Positions 1-8,741 of a stretch of 36,024 nt of DNA are shown piece by piece. A program made the position numbers and the translations under genes. Numbering within the stretch: position 1 is the first letter of the stretch; each line of letters opens with the position of its first letter. Source of the stretch: Clostridiales bacterium (GTDB lineage: Bacteria; Bacillota; Clostridia; Oscillospirales; CAG-272); the NCBI GenBank assembly GCA_022793655.1, contig JAAWDG010000002.1, positions 1 to 36,024 of the forward strand, given 5' to 3'. Below the pieces are notes generated by a model that saw nothing but the letters and a program-made list of their open reading frames with translations, was not told where the DNA came from and did not search any database.

Positions 1-45
1 ACATTTTCCTAATCTTCCGTTGTCAGGAAAGGAAGGATTATTGAA

Positions 46-603
46 ATGGTATCTGCCGGAGACTTTAAAAACGGTGTTACATTTGAAATGGACGGCAACG
101 TGCTTCAAATTATCGAATTCCAGCATGTAAAACCGGGCAAAGGGGCAGCGTTCGTTCGCACGAAGCTGAAAAATGTCATTACAGGCGCTGTAATTGAAAA
201 AACATTCAGCCCTACTGAAAAATTTGAAAACGCAGTCGTTGAAAGAAGAGAAATGAGTTATCTCTATAACGACGGCGACCTGTATTATTTTATGGATATG
301 GAATCTTATGAGCAAATTCCAATCAGCAAAGATGTATTGCAGGATAACTTTAAGTTTGTAAAAGAAAACGACATGTGCAAAATCATTTCTTACAAGGGAA
401 ATGTTTTTGCTGTAGAACCTCCTATGTTTGTTGAATTAGAGGTTATTGATACAGACCCTGGTTTTGCAGGAAACACCGCTACCAACGCGCTGAAACCCGC
501 TACCCTTGAAACAGGGGCTGAAATTAGAGTGCCGCTCTTTATTGAAAAAGGCGAAGTGCTCAAAATTGACACACGAACAGGTGAATATCTCTCAAGAGCG
601 TAA
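46..603 (+). CDS. efp: Elongation factor P
   Basis: EF-P binds between the P and E sites of stalled ribosomes and promotes peptide-bond formation at polyproline stretches. The 185-residue length is the family norm. The N-terminal KOW-like domain carries the PGKG loop, with Lys32 at the tip that is the usual modification site. Two OB-fold domains follow, and the C-terminal signature region ends in [10 protein letters not shown]. The ATG lies just downstream of a purine-rich GGAAGGA site. An acidic zinc-ribbon gene follows after a short hairpin, an arrangement I recall from other Clostridia. The modifying enzyme is not in this window. Identification is essentially certain. Confidence 0.98.
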   Translation: MVSAGDFKNGVTFEMDGNVLQIIEFQHVKPGKGAAFVRTKLKNVITGAVIEKTFSPTEKFENAVVERREMSYLYNDGDLYYFMDMESYEQIPISKDVLQDNFKFVKENDMCKIISYKGNVFAVEPPMFVELEVIDTDPGFAGNTATNALKPATLETGAEIRVPLFIEKGEVLKIDTRTGEYLSRA

Positions 604-612
604 AAAACAGTT

Positions 613-639
613 CAACCTGCACAATGTGCAGGTTGTTTT
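613..639 (+). terminator. Hairpin after efp, weak terminator or attenuator
   Basis: A perfect 10-bp stem (CAACCTGCAC pairing with GTGCAGGTTG, 3-nt loop) begins 9 nt after the efp stop. It is followed only by TTTTG, so termination is probably partial and the next gene may be co-transcribed. Confidence 0.6.
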
Positions 640-672
640 GATAACATTTATATACAAAGAGGAGGAAAAGAA

Positions 673-1098
673 ATGACAATTACCGAAAAAACAGCCCACT
701 TAAAGGGACTCATAGAGGGCCTGTCTTTAGACAGCGACAAAAAAGAAACCAAAGTCATCAATGCCATTATCGATATTTTAGATGATATAGCACTTGATTT
801 AGCCGATGTACAAGAAGAGCAAGCTGTGATGGCTGATTATATCGATGAATTAGACTATGACCTTGGTGAAGTAGAAGAGGTTCTGTTAGAAGAAGACGAA
901 GAAGATGAGGATGAAGATTTATTAGAGGCCGAGTGTCCAACCTGCAAAGAAACGTTTTATTTTGAAGCAGACACCGATCCTGAAAATATTGTGTGCCCCT
1001 TCTGCGGCGGTCATTTTACATGCATCTGTCAGTGCGACGATGAAGATGCCGACTGTCAGCTTTGTGTAAACACAAAAGAAGATGACGCGCAGAACTAA
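673..1098 (+). CDS. CD1247-type protein with acidic linker and zinc ribbon
   Basis: This 141-residue protein has a helical N-terminal domain (about residues 1-70) resembling the CD1247 N-terminal domain family of Clostridia. A run of Glu and Asp follows (about 72-85), then a Cys-rich C-terminus with CPTC and CPFC pairs typical of a zinc ribbon. Further CICQC and CQLC motifs could hold a second metal site. It is cytosolic, with no signal peptide or membrane segment. A strong AGGAGG site precedes the ATG. Its position directly after efp is shared by related genomes from memory. The function is unknown; metal binding is inferred from the Cys spacing. Confidence 0.8.
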   Translation: MTITEKTAHLKGLIEGLSLDSDKKETKVINAIIDILDDIALDLADVQEEQAVMADYIDELDYDLGEVEEVLLEEDEEDEDEDLLEAECPTCKETFYFEADTDPENIVCPFCGGHFTCICQCDDEDADCQLCVNTKEDDAQN

Positions 1099-1112
1099 TC
1101 GTTAATCATAAT

Positions 1113-1148
1113 AAAAAAAGTCTTTGCTTACAAGCAAAGGCTTTTTTC
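1113..1148. terminator. Bidirectional terminator
   Basis: A stem (AGTCTTTGCTT pairing with AAGCAAAGGCT, one G-T pair, 2-nt loop) is flanked by an A run on the left and a T run on the right. It can end both the rightward zinc-ribbon gene and the convergent PAS-like gene. Confidence 0.85.
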
Positions 1149-1156
1149 GTTATTAT

Positions 1157-2110
1157 TTACTGACCAAGAAATGTTTTGTCACCAAGAGTCCCCGCAATCA
1201 ATTTTTCCATATCTTTGGTTATATTTCGATTTTGTGCCTTATCTAACAGCGCATACACATCGTTTTCTGTTTTTAAATAAAGCTGCAGACTTATTTTTTG
1301 CTCTTCTGAAATATCATATTCAAGTGTGTAATGACAAGCTTTCGCGATTAAGTCTACGGCTAACAAATCAATCGCGTTTTCAGGATAATAGGTACCGAGC
1401 GCTGCTAACTCTCTGTTGGCCGAACAAACAACCGCGACATTCTGTAATCTCGCCTCGAAATTGACCCGCAGATAATCGCCAACCAAATCAGCCTCGACCT
1501 TTGTTCGGCCATCCGTGGAATGAAAGACGAAGAACGTAATAAGCTGTGTGAGCAAGACCGCCGCATTGCGCGCATTGATGACAAGCAAAGAATCATCACA
1601 GCGTATGTCATAACGCACCCGACAGCCCACTTTGTCATAAGTCTTTTTAGAAGCAGCCTTGTAATATTCAAAAAAGGTTCCAATTCGATATAGACGCGCT
1701 GGATTTCGCTCATTTTGAAAAACAAAAGCAAAACGCTCAAAAAACATACGGCGGATTCTGGCCAGCCGCACATTATCCGCAATGTTTGACTGCAAATGAG
1801 ATAACTCAGCTTCTAACAACAGAAATTCCTCTCCCGCTAACAGCATATACTCTTCAGCGTGAGGAAACACCTCTCCTTCAAAATCAAATTGCAGAAAATC
1901 AAAAAATAAAAGCCAAGCTCGTCCATCATGCAATATGGTCATATATTTCTTATCGTCAACGCTGCCAATTCCCTCTTGAAATGAAAGAACCGCTCCCTTT
2001 CTTATATCCGCAAGAAGTTTTTTAGCCGCTGGATTTTTATTTAAAATTTTGCCTTCTGTGCTGCACTCTAACACAGCAGTCGCACAATATTCAAAATCTT
2101 TAATTTGCAT
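1157..2110 (-). CDS. PAS/histidine-kinase-like protein of unknown function
   Basis: This 317-residue cytosolic protein has no close family that I can name. Residues 5-40 read like a PAS core (a CSTEGKILNKNPAAKKLL segment). About residues 90-130 form a long helix resembling a dimerisation region, but without an obvious phosphorylatable His motif. About residues 170-285 loosely resemble a GHKL ATPase fold (NARNAAVLLTQL, then alternating strands), yet no N, G1 or G2 box is clear. It may be a degenerate sensor kinase or a ligand-binding scaffold. The ATG has an AAGGAAG site 6 nt upstream. The gene is transcribed alone, away from gap, behind a roughly 250-nt palindrome-rich leader. Confidence 0.6.
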   Translation of the reverse strand: MQIKDFEYCATAVLECSTEGKILNKNPAAKKLLADIRKGAVLSFQEGIGSVDDKKYMTILHDGRAWLLFFDFLQFDFEGEVFPHAEEYMLLAGEEFLLLEAELSHLQSNIADNVRLARIRRMFFERFAFVFQNERNPARLYRIGTFFEYYKAASKKTYDKVGCRVRYDIRCDDSLLVINARNAAVLLTQLITFFVFHSTDGRTKVEADLVGDYLRVNFEARLQNVAVVCSANRELAALGTYYPENAIDLLAVDLIAKACHYTLEYDISEEQKISLQLYLKTENDVYALLDKAQNRNITKDMEKLIAGTLGDKTFLGQ

Positions 2111-2203
2111 TTGATTCTTCCTTTTAATACTCTATATATTTATTTTATCAGAATTCAAGACTATTTTAGTATGCCATAACATCTCTGCAACCTCAAAGTA
2201 CCA

Positions 2204-2362
2204 CATTCCGGCAAAGCCGAAACAGTGCTCAATTGAGCTGCAAGATAGAACAAATCGGAGATTTGTTCTATCTATGCTTTAAAGTCTTAATACCCCCAAA
2301 GTTTATCTTGCAGCCTGATAGGCTGCAAGATAAACTTTAGGAACAAATCTCCGATTTGTTCC
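2204..2362 (-). repeat. Nested palindromes in the leader of the PAS-like gene
   Basis: Four inverted repeats sit in about 160 bp. CCGGCAAAGCCG-type arms lie at 2207-2221. A 14-bp perfect stem lies at 2243-2273 (AGATAGAACAAATC arm, loop GGA). A 19-bp perfect stem lies at 2298-2338 (loop GAT). A 10-bp stem lies at 2340-2362 (GGAACAAATC arm, loop TCC). The first and last strong hairpins share the core AACAAATC/GATTTGTT in opposite loop orientation. No coding sequence is visible here. Confidence 0.85.
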
Positions 2363-2371
2363 ATTATACCA
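2363..2371 (-). promoter_or_regulatory. Extended -10 promoter for the PAS-like gene
   Basis: Read leftward, TGGTATAAT is an extended -10 element lying directly before the GGAACAAATC hairpin, so the transcript would begin in or just before that hairpin. No good -35 box is visible at 17-18 nt; the TG extension may compensate. Confidence 0.5.
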
Positions 2372-2461
2372 TAAAAAACCATAAGTTGTATAGACCGAGG
2401 TCCACAGATTTTACATGCTTGACATATTTGTAACAAATTTAAAAAAAGTTACCTAAAACCC

Positions 2462-2490
2462 TTGTATAAACAGTAAGAATAAGGTAAAAT
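2462..2490 (+). promoter_or_regulatory. Promoter of gap
   Basis: TTGTAT (2462-2467) and TAAAAT (2485-2490) are separated by 17 nt, about 43 nt before the gap ATG. A second TTGACA lies at 2419-2424 without a convincing -10. A GTAAC/GTTAC inverted repeat between them could be an operator. Confidence 0.6.
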
Positions 2491-2532
2491 ATAGCATATA
2501 AGAATATTTTTTAAAAATGGAGGAACTTTCGT

Positions 2533-3555
2533 ATGTCAGTAAAAGTTGCTATTAACGGGTTTGGCCGGATTGGCCGCCTGGCTTTCAGACAAATGTTTGA
2601 AGCAGATGGATATGACATTGTTGCCATTAACGATTTGACCAGCCCTAAAATGCTTGCTCATCTTCTGAAGTACGACACCGCGCAGGGAAATTATAAATAT
2701 GCAGACAGTGTCAGTGCTGATGACGAAGCAGGTACCATTACCGTAAACGGTAAGACCTTAAAAATCTATGCAGAGAAAAATGCAGCTGACTGCCCTTGGG
2801 GTGAATTAGGTGTTGATGTTGTGCTTGAGTGCACTGGCTTCTACACATCCAAGGCAAAAGCACAGGCTCATATCGACGCAGGCGCTAAGAAAGTTGTTAT
2901 TTCAGCACCCGCCGGCAATGATCTGCCAACTGTTGTATTCAGCGTAAACGAAAACATCCTGACAAAAGAGGATAAAATCATTTCTGCTGCTTCTTGCACG
3001 ACCAACTGCTTAGCACCGATGGCAAAAGCACTGAACGACTATGCACCGATTGAAAGCGGTATCATGACCACCGTTCATGCATTCACAGGCGACCAAATGC
3101 TGCTTGACGGCCCACACAGAAAAGGCGATTTGAGAAGAGCCAGAGCCGGTGCACACAACATTGTACCGAACTCAACTGGTGCAGCAAAAGCGATTGGTCT
3201 TGTTATTCCTGAATTGAACGGCAAACTGATTGGTTCTGCACAGAGAGTGCCTGTTCCAACTGGTTCTACCACTATTTTAGTTGCCGTTGTTAAGGGCAAG
3301 GATATTACCAAAGAAGGCATTAACGCTGCTATGAAGGCTGCTTCTTCTGCTTCTTATGGTTATAATGAGGACGAGATTGTATCCAGCGATATTATCGGTT
3401 CCACTTACGGCTCGATTTTCGATGCAACCCAAACCATGGTAGCCAAAATCGATGACGATACCTATCAAGTACAGGTTGTTGCTTGGTATGACAATGAAAA
3501 CAGCTATACCAGCCAAATGGTAAGAACCATTAAGTATTTTGCTGAACTTGGCTAA
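2533..3555 (+). CDS. gap: Glyceraldehyde-3-phosphate dehydrogenase, NAD type
   Basis: This glycolytic enzyme oxidises glyceraldehyde-3-phosphate to 1,3-bisphosphoglycerate. The 340-residue protein starts with the Rossmann motif INGFGRIGR. Asp34 follows the second strand, which favours NAD over NADP. The catalytic Cys155 is in SCTTNC, and the assisting His182 is in [10 protein letters not shown]. The C-terminus has the YDNENSYT signature. The ATG is 11 nt after a TGGAGGA site. It is monocistronic, with its own promoter and a strong terminator, and no cggR-type regulator or other glycolytic genes lie beside it. Confidence 0.99.
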   Translation: MSVKVAINGFGRIGRLAFRQMFEADGYDIVAINDLTSPKMLAHLLKYDTAQGNYKYADSVSADDEAGTITVNGKTLKIYAEKNAADCPWGELGVDVVLECTGFYTSKAKAQAHIDAGAKKVVISAPAGNDLPTVVFSVNENILTKEDKIISAASCTTNCLAPMAKALNDYAPIESGIMTTVHAFTGDQMLLDGPHRKGDLRRARAGAHNIVPNSTGAAKAIGLVIPELNGKLIGSAQRVPVPTGSTTILVAVVKGKDITKEGINAAMKAASSASYGYNEDEIVSSDIIGSTYGSIFDATQTMVAKIDDDTYQVQVVAWYDNENSYTSQMVRTIKYFAELG

Positions 3556-3566
3556 TAAGAAAAAAC

Positions 3567-3598
3567 AAAAAAGAGTCTGCAAAGCAGACTCTTTTTTA
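3567..3598. terminator. Bidirectional terminator between gap and murI
   Basis: A perfect stem (AAGAGTCTGC pairing with GCAGACTCTT, loop AAA) lies between an A run and a T run. It serves both convergent genes, and the murI stop codon touches its edge. Confidence 0.92.
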
Positions 3599-4417
3599 AT
3601 ATTTTTCAATGTCTACACGATGAACTTTACCATCCATATCCGCACCCAAATACAAACTGGCACTTTGTGAAAAAGATTCTATATCGTCCGATACATAATA
3701 CGAAATTTTTCCATAGCAATTACTGCTGCAACTGCTGTTGCTATTATCAGCAAGCTTTCCAAGCGTGCTCAACTTTTCTTGTAATTTACGAGCGCTTTCT
3801 GCACCTGAGCTAATCAGTTTCACATCCGGCAACGTTTTTGCAATGGTTTTAGCAATCAATGGATAATGCGTACAGCCCAAAATCAGGGTATCACAGCCCG
3901 CCGCACGAAGGTCAGCTAAATAATGCTCACAGGCAAGACGCGTAATAGAATCATCCACTCCAACAAAACCATTTTCAACCAGCGGCACAAACAGCGGACA
4001 AGCTCGTTCAGTTATCACAAATTGACTGCTAATTTCCTTTAACTTTTTCGTATAAGCGCCGCTCTTAATCGTCGCCGAAGTGCCAATCACGCCGATTTTT
4101 CCGTTTACAGTCTGTTTAGCCGCCGCCTCTGCGGCGCCCTCTACCACGCCAATCAAAGGAAAATCAAACAAATCTCTGATTTCTTCCATAGCGGTAGAAG
4201 AAACGGTGCCGCAGGCAACCAACACCGCTTTTGGTGAAAATTCAGCCAAAAAACGTACATCCTGCGCGGCATATTTAATAATTGTCTCTTTTGAACGTGT
4301 CCCATAAGGCACTCTGCCTGTATCCCCAAAATAAACAAGGTCTTCATAAGGTAAAAGCCGCCGTATCTCCTTTACGGCCGTTAAGCCGCCAAGGCCGCTG
4401 TCAAATATGCCTATCAT
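3596..4417 (-). CDS. murI: Glutamate racemase
   Basis: MurI makes D-glutamate for peptidoglycan precursors. The 273-residue protein opens with GIFDSGLGGLTAV. It has the first catalytic Cys69 in ACGTVSST (a variant of the CNTAS motif I recall in Clostridia) and the second, Cys182, in GCTHYPL. A Ser/Cys-rich segment near residues 225-236 (NSNSSCSSNC) looks like a lineage-specific insertion with two extra cysteines. The gene is last in the leftward operon amidase-prmC-ddl-murI, 25 nt after ddl. Its AGGAG site lies about 11 nt before the ATG. Confidence 0.97.
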   Translation of the reverse strand: MIGIFDSGLGGLTAVKEIRRLLPYEDLVYFGDTGRVPYGTRSKETIIKYAAQDVRFLAEFSPKAVLVACGTVSSTAMEEIRDLFDFPLIGVVEGAAEAAAKQTVNGKIGVIGTSATIKSGAYTKKLKEISSQFVITERACPLFVPLVENGFVGVDDSITRLACEHYLADLRAAGCDTLILGCTHYPLIAKTIAKTLPDVKLISSGAESARKLQEKLSTLGKLADNSNSSCSSNCYGKISYYVSDDIESFSQSASLYLGADMDGKVHRVDIEKY

Positions 4418-4442
4418 AGGAAAGCCACTCCTCTCTTTTGTA

Positions 4443-5489
4443 TCATGCTTCTTCCAGCGCTAATTCAATCAAACGGTCAATGAGCTGTCCATAGGTTAAC
4501 CCCCCATAGATCTGCAGCTTTGGATACATGCTGATTGGCGTAAAACCAGGCAGCGTATTAATTTCATTAAACACGATACGGTCTTTGTCGACAAAGAAAT
4601 CAACTCTGGCCAGTCCCCGGCAGCCAAGCGCCTTAAATACCTCTACTGCGTAGTCCCGCACCTTTTGCGAGACGGCCTCTGACAACCGAGCCGGGACATA
4701 ATAACTGGCTGTATCGTCTATATACTTGCTCTCATAATCATAAAATTCACTGCCAACAACAATTTCGCCAACGCAAGAAGCACTCGGATTTTGATTGCCC
4801 AAAACAGCAACCTCAAATTCCCCGCCGCTTATGTATTCTTCGATCAATATTTTTTCATCATATTCAGCTGCTAACAGGAGCGCTCCTTCTAATTCGCTTT
4901 TTTCTTTTACTTTTGTAACGCCTACGCTGGAGCCTGCATTCGCCGGTTTCACAAACACAGGGAAAGAGAAATTTTTCGTCACTTGTTCGGTCACCGCATA
5001 AAGATTTTCCCTCACATCACCACGAAATACACAGATCGAGTTTGCCTGCGGAATGCCTTTCTCCTTTACAATCTGTTTGGTAAAATTTTTATCCATAGCC
5101 GCCGCAGAAGCGGAGCAGCCCGAACCCACAAAGGGGATACCGCATAAAGAAAGCGCCCCTTGCAGAATACCATCCTCACAGTTCTCTCCGTGCATAACAG
5201 GAAAAAAGACGTCGACAGGTACTTTTTCGCCGTCAACATACAGATTTTTATCCTGATAATTCTGCGATAAGTGACAAGGCAGCAAATTTTCTGTATCTAA
5301 AACCCAACTGCCATCACGAATTTTTTCAAGATCGCCTTTGTAAACATACCAAACGCCTTGTTTTGTGATTCCCAGTTTGATAACACGATATTTTTCTGGA
5401 TCTACATTGGCAATTACATTGTAAGCGCTTTGCAGCGATACCTCATACTCCGAACTTCTTCCGCCGAATGCACAACAAAGATTAATCAT
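4443..5489 (-). CDS. ddl: D-alanine--D-alanine ligase
   Basis: This ATP-grasp enzyme joins two D-alanines for the peptidoglycan stem peptide. The chosen ATG begins MINLCCAFGGRSSEYEVS, with AAAGGAG 7 nt upstream; a longer reading frame upstream overlaps prmC more and lacks a site. The 348-residue product has HGENCEDG, the ATP-binding VKPANAGSSVGV loop, the omega-loop region EFYDYESKY, and the metal- and ligand-binding ARVDFF...NEINTLPGFT block. The features fit ordinary Ddl rather than a resistance-type D-Ala-D-Lac ligase, although specificity is inferred. It lies between prmC and murI in a wall-precursor operon. Confidence 0.97.
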   Translation of the reverse strand: MINLCCAFGGRSSEYEVSLQSAYNVIANVDPEKYRVIKLGITKQGVWYVYKGDLEKIRDGSWVLDTENLLPCHLSQNYQDKNLYVDGEKVPVDVFFPVMHGENCEDGILQGALSLCGIPFVGSGCSASAAAMDKNFTKQIVKEKGIPQANSICVFRGDVRENLYAVTEQVTKNFSFPVFVKPANAGSSVGVTKVKEKSELEGALLLAAEYDEKILIEEYISGGEFEVAVLGNQNPSASCVGEIVVGSEFYDYESKYIDDTASYYVPARLSEAVSQKVRDYAVEVFKALGCRGLARVDFFVDKDRIVFNEINTLPGFTPISMYPKLQIYGGLTYGQLIDRLIELALEEA

Positions 5490-5520
5490 TATAAAACTCC
5501 TTTCGCCCAAGAAAAAACGG

Positions 5521-6219
5521 TTATTTTTTGATGCAGGCAATGCGGTCATGGCCGCTATAATCTTTTGAAACTTCGCACATCATGCCGAGCGACCCGGCCA
5601 AGCGGCCAATAGCCTCACCTTGATCATAACCAATTTCAAATAAAAAACAATCTACCGGTGTAAAGCGCTGCAAAATAATCCGATAAAAATCCAATCCGTC
5701 CGCTCCGCCGTCGAGCGCCAACCATGGTTCATAATCAATCACTGAACGATCTAACGTAGCAACCACACTGGTTTGAATATAGGGCGGATTGGCGACAATG
5801 ATATCGCACACAGGGCAAATTAGCTTTCTCACATCGCCAATCCAAGCACGATAACGGTCAGACACTCCATTTTTCTGTGCGTTTGCCCGCGCAAGCGCAA
5901 CTGCTTTTTCCGAAATATCGTATGCATCCGCCGTGCAGTCATCTCGTTCGCAAAGCGCCGAAATCGCGATGCAGCCGCTGCCGCAGCACAAATCCACAAA
6001 ATGCGCTCCCTCTTGCAGTCGTTCTGTCAATCGCTCTACCAACAACTCGGTCTCTGGTCTTGGAATTAAAACATCCGGCGTAACGTTATATTCTTCACGA
6101 TAAAAATAAGCCGTGCCGGTTATGTATTCCATCGGTTCCCCATTTGCCAAACGATTTTTTATTTCCTCAGGCAATTCATCATATGCCTTCTTCCATAGTT
6201 TTGACACGATAATACTCAT
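5521..6219 (-). CDS. prmC: Release factor glutamine methyltransferase (PrmC/HemK family)
   Basis: PrmC methylates the glutamine of the GGQ motif in peptide release factors. The SAM-binding motif is VDLCCGSGCIAIS and the catalytic NPPY motif is intact (VANPPYIQ). The RPETE motif precedes the methyltransferase fold. At 232 residues it is shorter than the usual 275-290, because the N-terminal helical substrate domain is reduced to about 45 residues. The ATG at 6219 is chosen (weak AAGG just upstream); a TTG at 6246 is the alternative. Either start overlaps the end of the amidase gene, suggesting translational coupling. Confidence 0.9.
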   Translation of the reverse strand: MSIIVSKLWKKAYDELPEEIKNRLANGEPMEYITGTAYFYREEYNVTPDVLIPRPETELLVERLTERLQEGAHFVDLCCGSGCIAISALCERDDCTADAYDISEKAVALARANAQKNGVSDRYRAWIGDVRKLICPVCDIIVANPPYIQTSVVATLDRSVIDYEPWLALDGGADGLDFYRIILQRFTPVDCFLFEIGYDQGEAIGRLAGSLGMMCEVSKDYSGHDRIACIKK

Positions 6220-6913
6220 CCTTATATTGAATAATGCCCTGTGCAATCAAACGAGCCGCCTCCACGTAAGGCGTAGTAGCCGCTACATTCATCCGCACCG
6301 CAGGAAAACCTCTTCCTTTGGTAATGTCATACTCAGATTCAGGCAAAGCCGTATTTCCCAAGCAACCAGCCAAATGGGCGGCATCCCCCGTTGCATCGGA
6401 CAACAGCGAATAATACACTCCTGTCTCTTCGCACGCATGAACTGATACAAAGGCATCGGCTGCCATCGCCGCGGCATAAGTAAGCCTGTCTTCATCCGAC
6501 AGTGCCTTTTTGATTCCGTCTTGTTCTCTGGTGATATGAACGCGTAGGCCTGCCTCTTCTAAAATCCGTTTGACTTCATTGACAACCATCAAGTTATAAT
6601 CACATTCAGCCAAATCTTCTGCCAAAGCCACGCCCGCATCGTCAAACCCATGCCCTGGATCTAACACCACGGTGAATCCCCGTTCAGAAATACCTTCTGT
6701 TGATTCGGTTTGTTCTTGTTGTGCTCGCCTGTCTTTAGCACGTCCCCACAGAATGACAAATACCACACCTACAACGACCAATAAAATAAACAGAAAGGTA
6801 AAAAGAGACTGCCATCTCTGGCGTAATAAAGCCTCCTTTTCTCTCTGATCATGAGGACGATAAATTCTTTTTTTGATTTCTTTTTTTTGCTGACGCTTTT
6901 TTTTAAAGCCCAT
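6179..6913 (-). CDS. Membrane-anchored N-acetylmuramoyl-L-alanine amidase (Amidase_3)
   Basis: A zinc amidase cleaving the lactyl-peptide bond of peptidoglycan. The start MGFKKKRQ is set by AAGGAG 6 nt upstream, giving 244 residues. A highly basic cytosolic tail (1-35) is followed by one membrane helix (about 37-57) and an external domain. VVLDPGHG supplies the first zinc His, DRLTYAAAMAA follows, and FVSVHACEE contains the second His where SIHAN is usual. The C-terminal glutamate appears as PYVEAA. There are no SPOR or wall-binding repeats, so the membrane anchor localises it. It is first in the operon with prmC, ddl and murI. Confidence 0.88.
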   Translation of the reverse strand: MGFKKKRQQKKEIKKRIYRPHDQREKEALLRQRWQSLFTFLFILLVVVGVVFVILWGRAKDRRAQQEQTESTEGISERGFTVVLDPGHGFDDAGVALAEDLAECDYNLMVVNEVKRILEEAGLRVHITREQDGIKKALSDEDRLTYAAAMAADAFVSVHACEETGVYYSLLSDATGDAAHLAGCLGNTALPESEYDITKGRGFPAVRMNVAATTPYVEAARLIAQGIIQYKDEYYRVKTMEEGI

Positions 6914-7085
6914 ACGACGCTCCTTATTCAAATACAATTCATAGTATCACAATATTATTAACAGTTAATTAACCAACATGCCAGAGACTACTTATATAAT
7001 AAAAAGCGAAACCTGAGCATAAGGCGGCGCATTGCAAAAACGCTGCATTCGCTATACGGAAACGACTGCCGATAGGAGAATAACC

Positions 7086-7640
7086 GTGATTGATTTAAGA
7101 AAACTAAATAAAGATTTACTTTTGCCGCATATAAAACCAGGCGGCGTTGTTTGCGACTTTACAATGGGCAATGGTCACGATACTGCTTGGCTCTCGAAAG
7201 CAGTAGGCGAGCAAGGAAAAGTGTACGCCTTTGACGTACAACAAGCAGCGATTGAGTCCACTAAAATCACACTTGCCAAAGAGGGGGCCTTTCCCAATTG
7301 CGTGCTCATCCATGATTCCCACGCCAACGCCCTTCAATATGTTCATGAAAAAATTTGCGCCGGCGTATTTAATCTTGGTTACCTGCCAGGCTCTGACAAA
7401 AAGATCACAACAAAAAGAGAGTCTACGCTAACAGCTGTCACAACAGCCGTTTCTATGCTCGACAACGATGGCATTGTTTTTATTGCCGTCTATCCTGGCC
7501 ATGAAGAGGGCCGCTTGGAAGGACAGCTATTAGAAAAAACGCTTTCGGCCAAATATGACCGAAAAGAATACTGCGTCAGTTCCTTTAAAATTATTAACTC
7601 CCCCGATTCGCCTTATTTTCTCATCATCGAGAAAAAATAG
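7086..7640 (+). CDS. mnmM: MnmM/YtqB-type SAM-dependent tRNA methyltransferase
   Basis: This 184-residue class I methyltransferase belongs to the family once called rRNA_methylase (YtqB). The B. subtilis member methylates the aminomethyl group of wobble mnm5s2U in tRNA. The SAM motif is VCDFTMGNGHDTAWL, and the family hallmark NLGYLPGSDKKITT is present near residues 113-126. The GTG start is chosen because AGGAG lies 7 nt upstream; an upstream in-frame TTG has no site. It is transcribed divergently from the amidase operon and starts a rightward run. Assignment to this tRNA reaction is by family. Confidence 0.85.
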   Translation: MIDLRKLNKDLLLPHIKPGGVVCDFTMGNGHDTAWLSKAVGEQGKVYAFDVQQAAIESTKITLAKEGAFPNCVLIHDSHANALQYVHEKICAGVFNLGYLPGSDKKITTKRESTLTAVTTAVSMLDNDGIVFIAVYPGHEEGRLEGQLLEKTLSAKYDRKEYCVSSFKIINSPDSPYFLIIEKK

Positions 7641-7733
7641 AATGCTTGATAAGAGCAACCCATAAAACTTGTTCTTATTTGACATGTTTCCTATCATCAA
7701 AACATCAGCCCTTGGCTGGGAAAGTAGAACCAT

Positions 7734-8588
7734 ATGATTGCCTCTAAACTGCGCCCGCGGCTTTTTATTCTTTATATAACCGGCATGGTGTTAGCCACCT
7801 TATTTGACTTCCAAATCACTGATTTTTTAACTGCAAGGCAACATTCTTGGGCCATATACTGTGAAACATTAGGCGAGGCGCCGGCCCTCCTTTTTACCGT
7901 TTTCAATTTTTCGATTGTATGCGCCTACTGCCGCAAAAATAAAAGCTTGATTCATTTTGCATTATCGTTTTTGGGATCACTAATCAGCAGTATGTATGCC
8001 TTTGAGAGAACCTTTTCCTATCACGCAAACACAAACACTTTGCCACTCTCGCTGCCGATCAGTATTGGATTTTCATTCATACTTTTATTTATCTGTCTGC
8101 GATTATCAGGGGAAAGCATTCAAAAATATTATAAAATCGCACTGGCCTGCATCGGCGCTGCCATTAGTACCCTCATTATCATCACATCAATCAAGTTGCT
8201 TTGGGGACGGGTGCGCTATCGTCAGCTTGCAGCCGACAGCACGCTTGCTTTTACCGACTGGTATATTATAAACGGGCCCGGCCAACCGATGCATGCGTCT
8301 TTTCCCTCGGGTCACACAGCCAACGCAGCCATTATCATGATGGCCTCTCTCTATTTTCCAAAACAAAAACACTGGCTGCAGCCCCTTTTATACGCCTATA
8401 TCCTGCTGATGGCCGTAAGCCGCCTTTGTGTTGGCGCGCATTTCCTCTCAGACATTTTAACCGGATGTGCGATTACTTTTCTGCTCGCGGAATTTTGGGT
8501 TCACAAGTTTAAAGTTTCCATTTGGTCCAAGAATGATCAAAACAACTCGCCTCTGCCCGCACACCCCCAAACTGAATGCTCGATCTAA
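7734..8588 (+). CDS. PAP2-family membrane phosphatase
   Basis: A 284-residue multi-spanning membrane protein with about seven helices. The lipid-phosphatase motifs are present: a K...WGRVRYR first block, PSGHT (second block, near residues 190-194) and SRLCVGAHFLSD (third block with the nucleophilic His). Such enzymes dephosphorylate undecaprenyl pyrophosphate, phosphatidic acid or related lipids at the outer face of the membrane; which one cannot be told here. The ATG has only a weak GGGAAAG site 12 nt upstream. The product ends in a polar tail of about 20 residues with no homologue I recognise. Confidence 0.88.
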   Translation: MIASKLRPRLFILYITGMVLATLFDFQITDFLTARQHSWAIYCETLGEAPALLFTVFNFSIVCAYCRKNKSLIHFALSFLGSLISSMYAFERTFSYHANTNTLPLSLPISIGFSFILLFICLRLSGESIQKYYKIALACIGAAISTLIIITSIKLLWGRVRYRQLAADSTLAFTDWYIINGPGQPMHASFPSGHTANAAIIMMASLYFPKQKHWLQPLLYAYILLMAVSRLCVGAHFLSDILTGCAITFLLAEFWVHKFKVSIWSKNDQNNSPLPAHPQTECSI

Positions 8589-8677
8589 TTTTCAAGCTAT
8601 ACATCGTTGCACTTTACATGAAGCGTACTTTATATATCAATTTATTTCGCGGTCTTGACAATTAATAAAAGCCGTCA

Positions 8678-8693
8678 TTTCGGCAAGCCGAAA
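8678..8693. repeat. TTTCGGC/GCCGAAA palindrome
   Basis: A perfect 7-bp inverted repeat with a 2-nt spacer lies 50 bp before the DUF3737 gene. A near copy occurs at 2205-2222 and a related CCGAAATTCGG palindrome near 17681, suggesting a small dispersed palindrome family. Confidence 0.6.
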
Positions 8694-8741
8694 CCGCCAC
8701 AAAATTTACATACTTAACAGAAAAAAGGAATGGTCATCAAT

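Noticed and set aside
1786-2025. Open frame on the plus strand within the PAS-like gene
   Set aside because: It lies wholly inside a better-supported leftward gene, has no convincing ribosome-binding site and no recognisable protein.
4443-5489. Vancomycin-resistance-type D-Ala-D-Lac ligase
   Set aside because: The omega-loop EFYDYESKY and the absence of vanH/vanX neighbours fit an ordinary Ddl in a wall-precursor operon.
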